Source: Zoogloea sp. (GTDB lineage Bacteria > Pseudomonadota > Gammaproteobacteria > Burkholderiales > Rhodocyclaceae). From it: a DNA stretch of 46,333 nucleotides. Both the position numbers and the translations under genes were made by a program. Of the stretch, positions 1 to 8,103 are shown one piece after another (position 1 is the stretch's first letter; the number at the start of each line of letters is the position of its first letter). The notes under the pieces are model-generated. The model had not been told where the DNA came from, made no database searches, and worked only from the letters and a program-made list of their open reading frames with translations. The stretch lies in contig WBTZ01000021.1 in NCBI GenBank assembly GCA_009026175.1, positions 1-46,333 on the forward strand. Direction: 5' to 3'.

Positions 1-146
1 CCATCCAGCACCTGGCCGGCATGAAGGACTCGAAGGTCATCGTCGCCATCAACAAGGACCCCGAGGCCCCGATCTTCCAGGTCGCCGACTACGGCCTCGT
101 CGCCGACCTGTTCGAAGCCGTGCCCCAACTGGCCGGCAGCCTCTGA
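1..146 (+). CDS. etfA: Electron transfer flavoprotein alpha subunit, C-terminal end (partial)
   Basis: Only the last 47 codons are inside the window (frame begins at base 3). They read as the FAD-domain end of EtfA, with the typical run [18 protein letters not shown] followed by [16 protein letters not shown]. EtfA with EtfB carries electrons from acyl-CoA dehydrogenases to ETF:quinone oxidoreductase. That suits a neighbourhood with two acyl-CoA dehydrogenase genes (4202 and 29834). The gene ends 3 bp before a perfect hairpin that also contains the stop codon of the convergent dehydrogenase gene. Confidence 0.93.
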   Translation, partial: IQHLAGMKDSKVIVAINKDPEAPIFQVADYGLVADLFEAVPQLAGSL

Positions 147-148
147 AC

Positions 149-178
149 GTGTAGGGGCGGCTGAAGCCGCCCCTACAC
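149..178. repeat. REP-like perfect palindrome, shared convergent terminator
   Basis: Two 13-bp arms, GTGTAGGGGCGGC and its reverse complement, enclose a TGAA loop. The palindrome sits between etfA and the convergent dehydrogenase and includes that gene's TAG stop (173-175). There is no T-tract, so it is a weak intrinsic terminator at best. A 22-nt stretch (156-177) recurs exactly at 40055-40076, and the inverse recurs with one mismatch at 40008-40029. That marks it as a dispersed repeat rather than a site private to this junction. Confidence 0.75.
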
Positions 179-1201
179 GAGTCTGGTCACGATGGCCTGG
201 GCCATGTCCATGCAGCGGGCCTCGCCGCCCAGGTCCGGGGTGAGGACGCCGTGCCGCAGGGTCAGCGCGATGGCGTTGCGCAGGCGCAGGGCCGAGGCCG
301 TCCGCCCCGCATGGTCGAGGAGCAGCGCGGCGGAGAGCAGCAGGGCGACGGGGTTGGCGATGCCGCGCCCGGCGATGTCCGGGGCCGAGCCGTGCACTGC
401 CTCGAAGAGCGCCACTTCGCGCCCGATGTTGGCCCCCGGCGCCATGCCGAGGCCGCCGGTCAGGCCGGCGGTGAGGTCCGACAGGATGTCGCCGAACAGG
501 TTGGTGCTGACCAGCAGGTCGAAGCGCTGCGGCTCCATCACCAGCTTCATGGCGCAGGCGTCGACGATCATCTCCTCGTACTCGAAGGCGCCCCGGTAGG
601 CTTCCTCGTGAAGCTGCCGTGCGGTCTCGAGGAAGATCCCGGAGAGCTTCTTCAGCACGTTGGCCTTGTGCACCACCGTCACCTTGCGGCGTCCATGGCG
701 CAGGGCGTAGTCGAAGGCGAAGCGCAGGATGCGCTCGCTGCCGGCGCGGCTGTTCCAGCAGGTGGCGATGGCCAGCCCCTGGGGGTCATCGCCCGCCGGG
801 GCATGGGTCTCCATGGCGGAGTACAGGCCTTCGGTGTTCTCCCGCACCACCACCAGATCGAGGGGCGGCGCGCCGTCGCGGGGCAGCCAGTGGCGGCTGG
901 GACGCAGGTTGGCGTACAGCTGGAAGGTCTCGCGCAGGCGCACCAGGGGGGAGCGGAAGCCGCCGATCAGCGGGGTCTGGACCGGGCCCTTGAGGCCCAG
1001 CCCGGTCCGCCGCAGGCTGTCGATGGTCTGCGGCGGCAGGGCGTCGCCATGTTCCTCGTGGGCGCGCAGGCCGAGAGGGACGATCTCCCAGCCCACTTCC
1101 GGCTCGAGCACGGAGAAGACGTGCAGCAGGGCATCGGTGATTTCGGGGCCGATGCCGTCGCCGGGCATCAGGCTGATTTCCAGGGGCGGCACGGTCGTCA
1201 T
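173..1201 (-). CDS. Isocitrate/isopropylmalate dehydrogenase family protein
   Basis: This 342-aa protein is a beta-decarboxylating NAD(P)-dependent 2-hydroxyacid dehydrogenase. The start MPGDGIGPE lies at residues 12-20. The substrate loop is [12 protein letters not shown] (80-91), followed by [14 protein letters not shown], the lysine motif VHKANVLKK, the metal-binding Asp pair in NLFGDILSD, and the cofactor region [15 protein letters not shown]. Isocitrate dehydrogenases usually have Ser-Leu-Asn after the loop arginine. Here it is Ser-Pro-Leu, so isocitrate is not assured; a homoisocitrate-, tartrate- or alkylmalate-type substrate is possible. I chose the start at 1201 because its ATG overlaps the TGA of the upstream regulator (ATGA). 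A longer in-frame start exists but would lie deep inside the regulator. It is probably co-transcribed with and translationally coupled to that regulator. Confidence 0.88.
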   Translation of the reverse strand: MTTVPPLEISLMPGDGIGPEITDALLHVFSVLEPEVGWEIVPLGLRAHEEHGDALPPQTIDSLRRTGLGLKGPVQTPLIGGFRSPLVRLRETFQLYANLRPSRHWLPRDGAPPLDLVVVRENTEGLYSAMETHAPAGDDPQGLAIATCWNSRAGSERILRFAFDYALRHGRRKVTVVHKANVLKKLSGIFLETARQLHEEAYRGAFEYEEMIVDACAMKLVMEPQRFDLLVSTNLFGDILSDLTAGLTGGLGMAPGANIGREVALFEAVHGSAPDIAGRGIANPVALLLSAALLLDHAGRTASALRLRNAIALTLRHGVLTPDLGGEARCMDMAQAIVTRLV

Positions 1202-2607
1202 CGGGGGCTCTCCGGTGAGGCCGCCACCGAGGCCAGGAAGCGGTACAGCTCCGGCGGGTCGGAAAAGGCCGAATTGAAGCGGATCCACGGCGAGCTGCCC
1301 TGGGTCATGAAGAGGTGGCCGGGGGCCAGCAGGATGCCCGACTCAAGGGCGTCGTAGCAGATCTGCGAGGAGTCCTCGATGCCGGGTACCCGCGCCCACA
1401 CGAAGAGTCCGCTGCCCGACTCGGCGAAGACCTCGAGGCCCGCATCCTCCAGCTGGCGCACGGTGGCTTCCTGGGCCGAGGCCAGGCGCTCCTGCAGGCC
1501 TTTGAGGTGCTTGCGCTGACGGCCCTCGTTGAGGATCTCGTACACCAGCCTCTCGGTGGTTTCCGGTGAGGTGAGCCCGGTGGTCATCTTGATCTGGGTG
1601 ATGTCCTCGATGGCGTCCGGGTGGGCGGCGATGTAGCCGACCCGCAGGCGCGGCGACACCGACTTGGAGAAGCTGGTCAGGTAGATCACCCGGTTGAGCT
1701 GGTCGAGGCAGGCCAGGCTGGGGCGCTTCTCGATGTCGAGCTCGGCGCACACGTCGTCCTCGACGATGAAGAAGTCGTGGCGGTCGGCCAGCTGCAGCAC
1801 CCGGTGGGCGGTGCCGCTGGAGTAGCTGGCGCCGGTGGGGTTGTGCAGGCGCGGGTTGGTGAAGAAGGCCCGCGGTTTGTGCGTGCGGGCCAGATCCTCG
1901 AGGGCCTGCAGGTCGGGGCCGCCGGCCGTCCAGGGCACACCCACCACCTGCGCGCCGCGGGCCCGCAGGTTGGAGATCATCACGCTGTAGCCCGGCTCGT
2001 CCACCAGGGCCACGTCGCCGGGGCGCAGCAGGTACTGGGACACCAGCTCGATGGCGTGGCTGGCGCCGGTGGTCAGCAGCACCTGGTCCTGGGCCACCGG
2101 AATCTCCCGCTCGGCCAACAGGTCGCAGACCTTCATGCGCAGCGGCACGAAGCCCTTCGGCGAGCCGTAGCCGGTGGCCAGGTGGGGCGCCTTGTTGGAC
2201 AGGTTGCGCAGGGCACGGCGGATGGCGTCCCCGTCCAGCCAGGCGTCGGGCACCCAGCCGTAGCCCGGGGTGATGTCGGCGGAGCTGCTCTCCCAGATCT
2301 GGCGCACGAACCACAGGGGGTCGAAGCGGATGTTGCGCAGGGACTGGCTCTCCTCCCGGTACAGCCCACGGGGTGTGGCCCGCACGAAGAAGCCGGAGTT
2401 CTGGCGGGCTACCAGGTAGCCCTCGGCCACCAGGCGGTCGTAGGCCTCCACCACCGTGGACACGCTCACGCCCTCCTGTTCGGCGAGCTGGCGGATGGAC
2501 GGAATCTTGCTGCCCGGCCGCAGGCGGCGCTCGGCGATCAGCCTTTTCAGGCCTTCGACGATCTGGGTGACGAGGGGCACCTGGTTCCTGGGCTCGAGGG
2601 TTAGCAT
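1198..2607 (-). CDS. MocR/PdxR-type transcriptional regulator with aminotransferase domain (1)
   Basis: This 469-aa regulator has an N-terminal GntR winged helix (about residues 10-77), with recognition segment VSVSTVVEAYDRLVAEG. A fold-type I aminotransferase domain follows (about 110-460). The PLP lysine is K315 in TSFSKSVSPRLRVGY, and the FTNPRLHNPTG and VEDDVCAEL motifs are present. In this family (GabR, TauR, PdxR) the aminotransferase domain senses PLP adducts of amino compounds. It is divergent from the aminotransferase operon at 2852, the usual arrangement for a regulator and its target. Its DNA-binding domain is nearly identical to that of the second MocR gene at 11621. Both genes have a TGTRCTG-N10-CAGYACA palindrome about 90 bp upstream of their start codons. 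Confidence 0.93.
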   Translation of the reverse strand: MLTLEPRNQVPLVTQIVEGLKRLIAERRLRPGSKIPSIRQLAEQEGVSVSTVVEAYDRLVAEGYLVARQNSGFFVRATPRGLYREESQSLRNIRFDPLWFVRQIWESSSADITPGYGWVPDAWLDGDAIRRALRNLSNKAPHLATGYGSPKGFVPLRMKVCDLLAEREIPVAQDQVLLTTGASHAIELVSQYLLRPGDVALVDEPGYSVMISNLRARGAQVVGVPWTAGGPDLQALEDLARTHKPRAFFTNPRLHNPTGASYSSGTAHRVLQLADRHDFFIVEDDVCAELDIEKRPSLACLDQLNRVIYLTSFSKSVSPRLRVGYIAAHPDAIEDITQIKMTTGLTSPETTERLVYEILNEGRQRKHLKGLQERLASAQEATVRQLEDAGLEVFAESGSGLFVWARVPGIEDSSQICYDALESGILLAPGHLFMTQGSSPWIRFNSAFSDPPELYRFLASVAASPESPR

Positions 2608-2694
2608 GGGCGGCGTCTGGTGGGGCGATCTAGGGGACGAAGCCGGATTCTAGCCAAAAGCCGCCCGCGGGCCCCGTAACAGCGGCGGTAATAC

Positions 2695-2718
2695 TGTGCT
2701 GGCCCGCCGGGCAGCACA
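2695..2718. promoter_or_regulatory. Putative MocR operator 1 (TGTGCTG-N10-CAGCACA)
   Basis: This is a perfect spaced palindrome in the 244-bp divergent region between the MocR regulator and the aminotransferase operon. The arms extend to 9 bp each (2693-2701 and 2712-2720). The same arm sequence and 10-bp spacing recur at 11504-11527 upstream of the paralogous regulator, and loosely at 15289-15312. I infer autoregulation plus control of the divergent operon. Characterised MocR regulators often use direct repeats, so binding is unproven. The rest of the divergent region has TAGAAT- and TAAATT-like hexamers without convincing -35 partners. Confidence 0.6.
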
Positions 2719-2851
2719 GTGCATCGAAGTTTCGTCTCCGCTGTGTATGGGCTGCCGCGCCGCGACTGCCTAAATTGCGAGCTGTCCGCCGCCACCGACC
2801 GGGTGCCGGCGCCACCGACCCGACACGCACGTAACCAGACAGGAGCACGCC

Positions 2852-4156
2852 ATGAGCGCCACCACCCAGACCAACGCCGCCCTGATGTCCCGCCGCGCGG
2901 AAGCCATTCCCCGCGCCATCGGCAATGCCCACGCGATCTTTGCCGAGAAGGCCTTGGGCAGCCTGATCTGGGACGTGGAGGGCAAGCGCTACATCGATTT
3001 CTGCGCCGGCATCGCCGTGGTGAACACCGGCCACTGCCACCCGCGCATCGTCGAGGCGGTGCAGGCCCAGCTGCCCCAGTTCACCCACACCTGCTTCCAG
3101 GTGGTGGCCTACGAATCCTACGTCCGCCTCGCCGAGCGCCTGTGCGAGCTGGCGCCCGGCAACTTCGCCAAGAAGGCCTTCTTCATGACCACCGGCGCCG
3201 AGGCGGTGGAGAACGCCATCAAGCTGGCCCGCGCCTACACCGGCCGCTCCGCGCTGATCGCCTTCAACGGCGCCTTCCATGGCCGCACCATGTACTCCCT
3301 GGCCCTCACCGGCAAGGTCGACCCCTACAAGACCGGCTTCGGTCCCATGGCGCCCGAGGTGTACCACGCGCCCTTCCCGTCGCCGATCCACGGCATCAGC
3401 GTCGAGGATGCCATCGCCGGCATCGAGAAGCTGTTCAAGAACGACGTGGATCCGGGCCGTGTCGCGGCCATCTTCGTCGAGCCGGTGCAAGGGGAGGGCG
3501 GCTACATCCCCGCCGCCCCCGAGTTCCTGCGCCATCTGCGTGCCCTGTGCGACCGCCACGGCATCCTGCTGGTGGTGGATGAGATCCAGACCGGTGTGGC
3601 GCGCACCGGCAAGATGTTCGCGATCGAGCACTCCGGCGTCGTGCCCGACCTGATCACCATGGCCAAGGGCCTCGGCGGCGGCATGCCGATCTCGGCGGTG
3701 GTGGGCCGCGCCGACGTGATGGACCACAGCAACCCGGGCGCCCTGGGCAGCACCTACGCCGGCAACCCTCTGGCCTGCGCCGCGGCCCTGGCGGTGCTCG
3801 ACGTGGTGGCCGAGGAGAAGCTGTGCGAGCGCAGCCTGGCCATCGGCGAGCGGATGCGTGCCTTCTTCCGCGACCTGGCCGGCCAGCATAAATCCATCGG
3901 TGATGTCCGCGGGCTGGGCGCCATGACGGCGGTCGAGTTCTTCCACGGGGGCGACCGCAGCAAGCCGGCGCCCGAGATCGCCAACGCCCTCAAGACCGAG
4001 GCGGCCAAGCGCGGCCTGCTGCTGCTCACCTGCGGCAACAACGGCAACGTGCTGCGCCTGATGGTGCCCCTGGTCATCTCCGACGCGGTGCTCGACGAGG
4101 GCCTGCGCATCATCGGCGAGCTCCTCGGCGAGCTCGTTGCCCAGGGCAAGGCCTGA
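2852..4156 (+). CDS. gabT: Omega-aminotransferase, 4-aminobutyrate / 5-aminovalerate type
   Basis: This 434-aa class III PLP aminotransferase moves the terminal amino group of GABA or 5-aminovalerate to 2-oxoglutarate, giving succinate or glutarate semialdehyde. Visible features are TTGAEAVENAIKLAR, the GAFHGRT cofactor segment, FVEPVQGEGG, the PLP-pyridine Asp D243 in VVDEIQTG, and the Schiff-base lysine K272 in TMAKGLGGG. Length matches GabT/DavT. An AGGAG lies 8 bp before the ATG. It is the first gene of an operon that continues with glutaryl-CoA dehydrogenase, CoA-transferase and semialdehyde dehydrogenase. Because glutarate genes follow directly, I favour 5-aminovalerate (DavT function) over GABA. 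The family name GabT is secure; the substrate is inferred. Confidence 0.93.
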   Translation: MSATTQTNAALMSRRAEAIPRAIGNAHAIFAEKALGSLIWDVEGKRYIDFCAGIAVVNTGHCHPRIVEAVQAQLPQFTHTCFQVVAYESYVRLAERLCELAPGNFAKKAFFMTTGAEAVENAIKLARAYTGRSALIAFNGAFHGRTMYSLALTGKVDPYKTGFGPMAPEVYHAPFPSPIHGISVEDAIAGIEKLFKNDVDPGRVAAIFVEPVQGEGGYIPAAPEFLRHLRALCDRHGILLVVDEIQTGVARTGKMFAIEHSGVVPDLITMAKGLGGGMPISAVVGRADVMDHSNPGALGSTYAGNPLACAAALAVLDVVAEEKLCERSLAIGERMRAFFRDLAGQHKSIGDVRGLGAMTAVEFFHGGDRSKPAPEIANALKTEAAKRGLLLLTCGNNGNVLRLMVPLVISDAVLDEGLRIIGELLGELVAQGKA

Positions 4157-4201
4157 CCTCCCAGCCCGGATCCACACGCAAACTTCAGAAAAGGAATCGC
4201 C

Positions 4202-5386
4202 ATGTCCGCTGCCTTCAACTGGGAAGACCCCCTGCTCATCGACCAGCAACTCAACGACGAAGAACGCATGGTGTGCGCCACCGCGCGCAGCTATGCCCAG
4301 GAACGCCTCGCCACCCGCGTGCAGCAGGCCTTCCGCAACGAGTCCACCGACCCGGCCATCTTCCGCGAGATGGGCGAGCTGGGCCTGCTCGGCCCGACCA
4401 TCGCCGAGGAGTATGGCGGCGCCGGCCTCAACTATGTGAGCTATGGCCTGATCGCCCGTGAGGTCGAGCGGGTGGACTCCGGCTACCGCTCGATGATGAG
4501 CGTGCAGTCCTCCCTGGTGATGGTGCCCATCGAGGAGTTCGGCACCGAGGCCCAGAAGCAGAAGTACCTGCCCAAGCTGGCCAGCGGCGAGTGGATCGGC
4601 TGTTTCGGTCTGACCGAGCCCAACCACGGCTCCGACCCGGCCAGCATGATCACCCGTGCGCGCAAGGTCGAAGGGGGCTACAAGCTGTCCGGCGCCAAGA
4701 TGTGGATCACCAACAGCCCCATCGCCGACGTCTTCGTGGTGTGGGCCAAGGACGACGAGGGCAAGATCCGCGGCTTCGTGCTGGAGAAGGGCTGGAAGGG
4801 CCTGTCCGCCCCGGCCATCCACGGCAAGGTCGGCCTGCGTGCCTCGATCACCGGCGAGATCGTCATGGACGAAGTGTTCTGCCCCGAGGAGAACGCCTTC
4901 CCGGACGTGCGCGGCCTCAAGGGCCCCTTCACCTGCCTCAACTCGGCCCGCTACGGCATCGCCTGGGGCGCCCTCGGTGCCGCCGAGGACTGCTGGCACA
5001 CCGCCCGCCAGTACGTGCTCGACCGCAAGCAGTTCGGCCGCCCGCTGGCCGCCAACCAGCTGATCCAGAAGAAGCTGGCCGACATGCAGACCGAGATCAC
5101 CCTCGGCCTGCAGGGCTGCCTGCGCCTGGGCCGCATGAAGGACGAGGGTACGGCGGCGGTGGAGATCACCTCCATCATGAAGCGCAACTCCTGCGGCAAG
5201 GCCCTCGACATCGCCCGCATGGCCCGCGACATGCTGGGCGGCAACGGCATCTCCGACGAGTTCGGGGTGATCCGCCACCTGGTGAACCTGGAGGTGGTGA
5301 ACACCTACGAGGGCACCCACGACATCCATGCCCTGATCCTCGGCCGTGCCCAGACCGGCATCCAGGCCTTCTTTGCCGAGCGCTGA
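4202..5386 (+). CDS. gcdH: Glutaryl-CoA dehydrogenase
   Basis: This 394-aa flavoprotein oxidises and decarboxylates glutaryl-CoA to crotonyl-CoA, passing electrons to ETF. It has the acyl-CoA dehydrogenase order: alpha-helical N domain, FAD-contacting [13 protein letters not shown] (about 137-149) and [11 protein letters not shown], then the C-terminal helical domain. The catalytic base is E370 in [17 protein letters not shown], and the substrate arginine is R96 in [12 protein letters not shown]. Both contexts are characteristic of GcdH rather than generic acyl-CoA dehydrogenases. It follows the aminotransferase by 45 bp with an AAGGAA ribosome site. In the cell it should take the product of the CoA-transferase encoded next. 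Confidence 0.96.
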   Translation: MSAAFNWEDPLLIDQQLNDEERMVCATARSYAQERLATRVQQAFRNESTDPAIFREMGELGLLGPTIAEEYGGAGLNYVSYGLIAREVERVDSGYRSMMSVQSSLVMVPIEEFGTEAQKQKYLPKLASGEWIGCFGLTEPNHGSDPASMITRARKVEGGYKLSGAKMWITNSPIADVFVVWAKDDEGKIRGFVLEKGWKGLSAPAIHGKVGLRASITGEIVMDEVFCPEENAFPDVRGLKGPFTCLNSARYGIAWGALGAAEDCWHTARQYVLDRKQFGRPLAANQLIQKKLADMQTEITLGLQGCLRLGRMKDEGTAAVEITSIMKRNSCGKALDIARMARDMLGGNGISDEFGVIRHLVNLEVVNTYEGTHDIHALILGRAQTGIQAFFAER

Positions 5387-5393
5387 GGCGGTC

Positions 5394-6617
5394 ATGGGCG
5401 GCGCGCTTTCCCATCTCCGCGTCCTCGATCTGTCCCGCGTGCTGGCTGGCCCCTGGGCCGGCCAGCTGCTGGCGGACCTGGGGGCCGAAGTCATCAAGAT
5501 CGAACGGCCCGGCAACGGGGACGACACCCGGGCCTGGGGGCCGCCCTACCTGCGGGACGCGGACGGGGAGGCCACCAGCGAGTCGGCTTACTACCTGTGC
5601 GCCAACCGCAACAAGCGCTCGGTCACCGTGGACATCACCCGGCCGGAAGGCCAGGCCCTGATCCTCGACCTGCTCGCGCACTGCGACGTGCTGATCGAGA
5701 ACTACAAGGTCGGCGGCCTCGCCAAGTACGGCCTGGACTACGCCACCCTGCGGGCGCGCTTTCCGCGCCTGGTGTACTGCTCCATCACCGGCTTCGGCCA
5801 GAGCGGGCCCTACGCCCGGCGGCCCGGCTACGACTTCCTGATCCAGGGGCTCGGCGGGCTGATGAGCCTCACCGGCCGCAAGGACGGGGAGGCTGGCGCC
5901 GGCCCCCAGAAGGTGGGCGTCGCCCTGACCGACATCCTCACCGGCCTGTATGCCACCGTGGCCATCCAGGCGGCGCTGGCCTACCGGGAGCGCCACGGCG
6001 TGGGCCAGCACATCGACCTGGGCCTGCTCGACGTGCAGGTGGCCTGCCTGGCCAACCAGAACCTGAACTACCTGACCACCGGCACGGCGCCGACCCGCCT
6101 CGGCAACGCCCACCCCAACATCGTGCCCTACCAGGACTTTCCCACCGCCGACGGCGACATGATCCTGGCGGTGGGCAACGACAGCCAGTTCGCCAGCCTG
6201 TGCGCAGCCTGCGGCCATCCGGAATGGGCCGAGGATCCCCGCTTCAGCCGCAACGCGGCGCGGGTGGCCCACCGGGACGCGCTGATTCCGTTGCTCGCTG
6301 GCGTCACCCGCAGCCGGCCTACCCAGGCGTGGATCGCCCTGCTCGAGCAGGCCGGCGTGCCCTGCGGCCCGATCAACAACCTGGCCGAGGCCTTCGCTGA
6401 CCCGCAGATCCAGGCGCGGGAGATGCGCATCGACCTGCCCCACCCCCTGGCCGGTTCGGCCCCCGGCGTCGCCAACCCGATCCGCCTGTCCGAGAGCCCG
6501 GTGGAATACCGCAGTGCGCCACCCACCCTGGGCCAGCACACCGAGGCCGTGCTGCAGTCCCTGCTGGGCCTGGACGCGGCGCAGATCGATGCCCTCCGCA
6601 GCCGCGGCGTGCTCTGA
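5394..6617 (+). CDS. Class III (CaiB/BaiF) CoA-transferase, succinyl-CoA:glutarate type
   Basis: This 407-aa family III CoA-transferase starts HLRVLDLSRVLAGPWAGQ, which is typical of the succinyl-CoA:glutarate group. The catalytic Asp that forms the acyl-anhydride is D180 in VALTDILTGLYA, and ENYKVGGLAKYGL precedes it at about 102. It probably activates glutarate with CoA from succinyl-CoA, feeding GcdH. I chose the ATG at 5394, 7 bp after the gcdH stop; an in-frame upstream start would overlap gcdH by 41 bp. The gene lies between gcdH and a semialdehyde dehydrogenase, which is strong context for glutarate as substrate. Other dicarboxylates cannot be excluded. Confidence 0.88.
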   Translation: MGGALSHLRVLDLSRVLAGPWAGQLLADLGAEVIKIERPGNGDDTRAWGPPYLRDADGEATSESAYYLCANRNKRSVTVDITRPEGQALILDLLAHCDVLIENYKVGGLAKYGLDYATLRARFPRLVYCSITGFGQSGPYARRPGYDFLIQGLGGLMSLTGRKDGEAGAGPQKVGVALTDILTGLYATVAIQAALAYRERHGVGQHIDLGLLDVQVACLANQNLNYLTTGTAPTRLGNAHPNIVPYQDFPTADGDMILAVGNDSQFASLCAACGHPEWAEDPRFSRNAARVAHRDALIPLLAGVTRSRPTQAWIALLEQAGVPCGPINNLAEAFADPQIQAREMRIDLPHPLAGSAPGVANPIRLSESPVEYRSAPPTLGQHTEAVLQSLLGLDAAQIDALRSRGVL

Positions 6618-6627
6618 AGGAAGCCCC

Positions 6628-8058
6628 ATGAAAGCCAACTACATCAACGGCCGTTTCGTCGCCGGCAGCGCTGGCCGTCCCAACATCAACCCGTCCAACA
6701 CGGACGACGTGATCGGCCTCTACGCCCAGGCGGACGAGGCCGAGACCCGCGATGCCATCGCGGCGGCGACCGAGGCGTTTCCCGCCTGGGCCTGCGGCAG
6801 CCTGCAGGCCCGCGCCGACATGCTGGACCGCATCGGCAGCGAGATCCTGGCCCGCAAGGACGAGCTGGGCCTGCTGCTGTCCCGGGAGGAGGGCAAGACC
6901 CTGCCCGAGGGCATCGGCGAGGCGGCCCGGGCTGGCCAGATCTTCAAGTTCTTTGCCGGCGAGGTGCTGCGCCTGCGCGGCGATCACCTGGGCTCGGTCC
7001 GGCCGGGCATCGAGGTGGACGTGACCCGCGAGCCGGCGGGCGTGGTGGGCATCATCACCCCCTGGAATTTCCCCATCGCCATCCCGGCCTGGAAGATCGC
7101 GCCGGCCCTGGCCTATGGCAACACCGTCGTGTTCAAGCCGGCCGAGCTGGTGCCCGGCTCGGCCTGGGCCCTGGCCGAGATCATCAGCCGCGCGGGTCTG
7201 CCGGCGGGGGTCTTCAACCTGGTCATGGGGCCCGGCCGCGCCGTCGGGCAGACCCTGATCGACGATCAGCGGGTCCGGGCCATCACCTTCACCGGCTCCG
7301 GGGTGACCGGCCGCCGTGTCCTGCTCGGCAGCATGGAGCGGCTCGCCAAGGTCCAGCTCGAGATGGGCGGCAAGAACCCCCTGGTGGTGCTCGACGACGC
7401 CGACCTGGAGGTCGCCGTCACGGCCGCGGTGCAGGGCGCCTTCTATTCCACCGGCCAGCGCTGTACGGCCTCCAGCCGCTTCATCGTGCAGAAGGGTATC
7501 TATCCGCGCTTCGTGGACGCGGTGGCGACCCGTCTGGCGGCCTTGCGTGTCGGTGACGCGCTGCGGCCGGATACGGACATCGGCCCGGTGGTGGACGCCG
7601 GGCAGCTGGCCCAGGACCTCGACTACATCGCCAAGGGCAGGGCCGAAGGTGCCCGCCTGCTGTGCGGGGGCGATGAGCTGCGGCGCGATACGCCGGGCTT
7701 CTACCTCAGCCCGGCCTTCTTCGTGGATGCCCATAACGACATGGCGATCGCCCGCGAGGAGATCTTCGGGCCGGTGGCCTGCGCCATTCCGGTGGCCAGC
7801 TACGAGGAGGCCCTGGCCATGGCCAACGACACCGAGTTCGGCTTGTCGGCGGGCATCTGCACCACCTCGCTGAAGCATGCCACCCACTTCAAGCGGCATG
7901 TCCAGGCCGGCATGGTCATGGTCAATGTGGCGACCGCCGGGGTGGATTACCACGTGCCCTTCGGCGGACGGAAAGGGTCGAGCCTCGGCTCACGGGAGCA
8001 GGGCAGCTACGCGGCGGAGTTCTTCACCACCGTCAAGACCGCCTACACCGCGGCCTGA
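6628..8058 (+). CDS. NAD(P)-dependent semialdehyde dehydrogenase (glutarate/succinate semialdehyde type)
   Basis: This 476-aa aldehyde dehydrogenase has cofactor motif ITPWNFPIAIPAWK, the general base E245 in LEMGGKNP and the catalytic C279 in STGQRCTASSR. The TGQRCTASSR context resembles 2-oxoglutarate semialdehyde and related dehydrogenases. In this operon it should oxidise the semialdehyde made by the aminotransferase, most simply glutarate semialdehyde to glutarate (DavD role) or succinate semialdehyde to succinate. The ATG at 6628 has AAGGAAG upstream and lies 10 bp after the CoA-transferase stop. Motifs do not fix the chain length of the substrate. Confidence 0.92.
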   Translation: MKANYINGRFVAGSAGRPNINPSNTDDVIGLYAQADEAETRDAIAAATEAFPAWACGSLQARADMLDRIGSEILARKDELGLLLSREEGKTLPEGIGEAARAGQIFKFFAGEVLRLRGDHLGSVRPGIEVDVTREPAGVVGIITPWNFPIAIPAWKIAPALAYGNTVVFKPAELVPGSAWALAEIISRAGLPAGVFNLVMGPGRAVGQTLIDDQRVRAITFTGSGVTGRRVLLGSMERLAKVQLEMGGKNPLVVLDDADLEVAVTAAVQGAFYSTGQRCTASSRFIVQKGIYPRFVDAVATRLAALRVGDALRPDTDIGPVVDAGQLAQDLDYIAKGRAEGARLLCGGDELRRDTPGFYLSPAFFVDAHNDMAIAREEIFGPVACAIPVASYEEALAMANDTEFGLSAGICTTSLKHATHFKRHVQAGMVMVNVATAGVDYHVPFGGRKGSSLGSREQGSYAAEFFTTVKTAYTAA

Positions 8059-8103
8059 GGGCGCGGCGGGGCACAGGAAAACGAGGAAAAAGGAGACAGC
8101 CGG

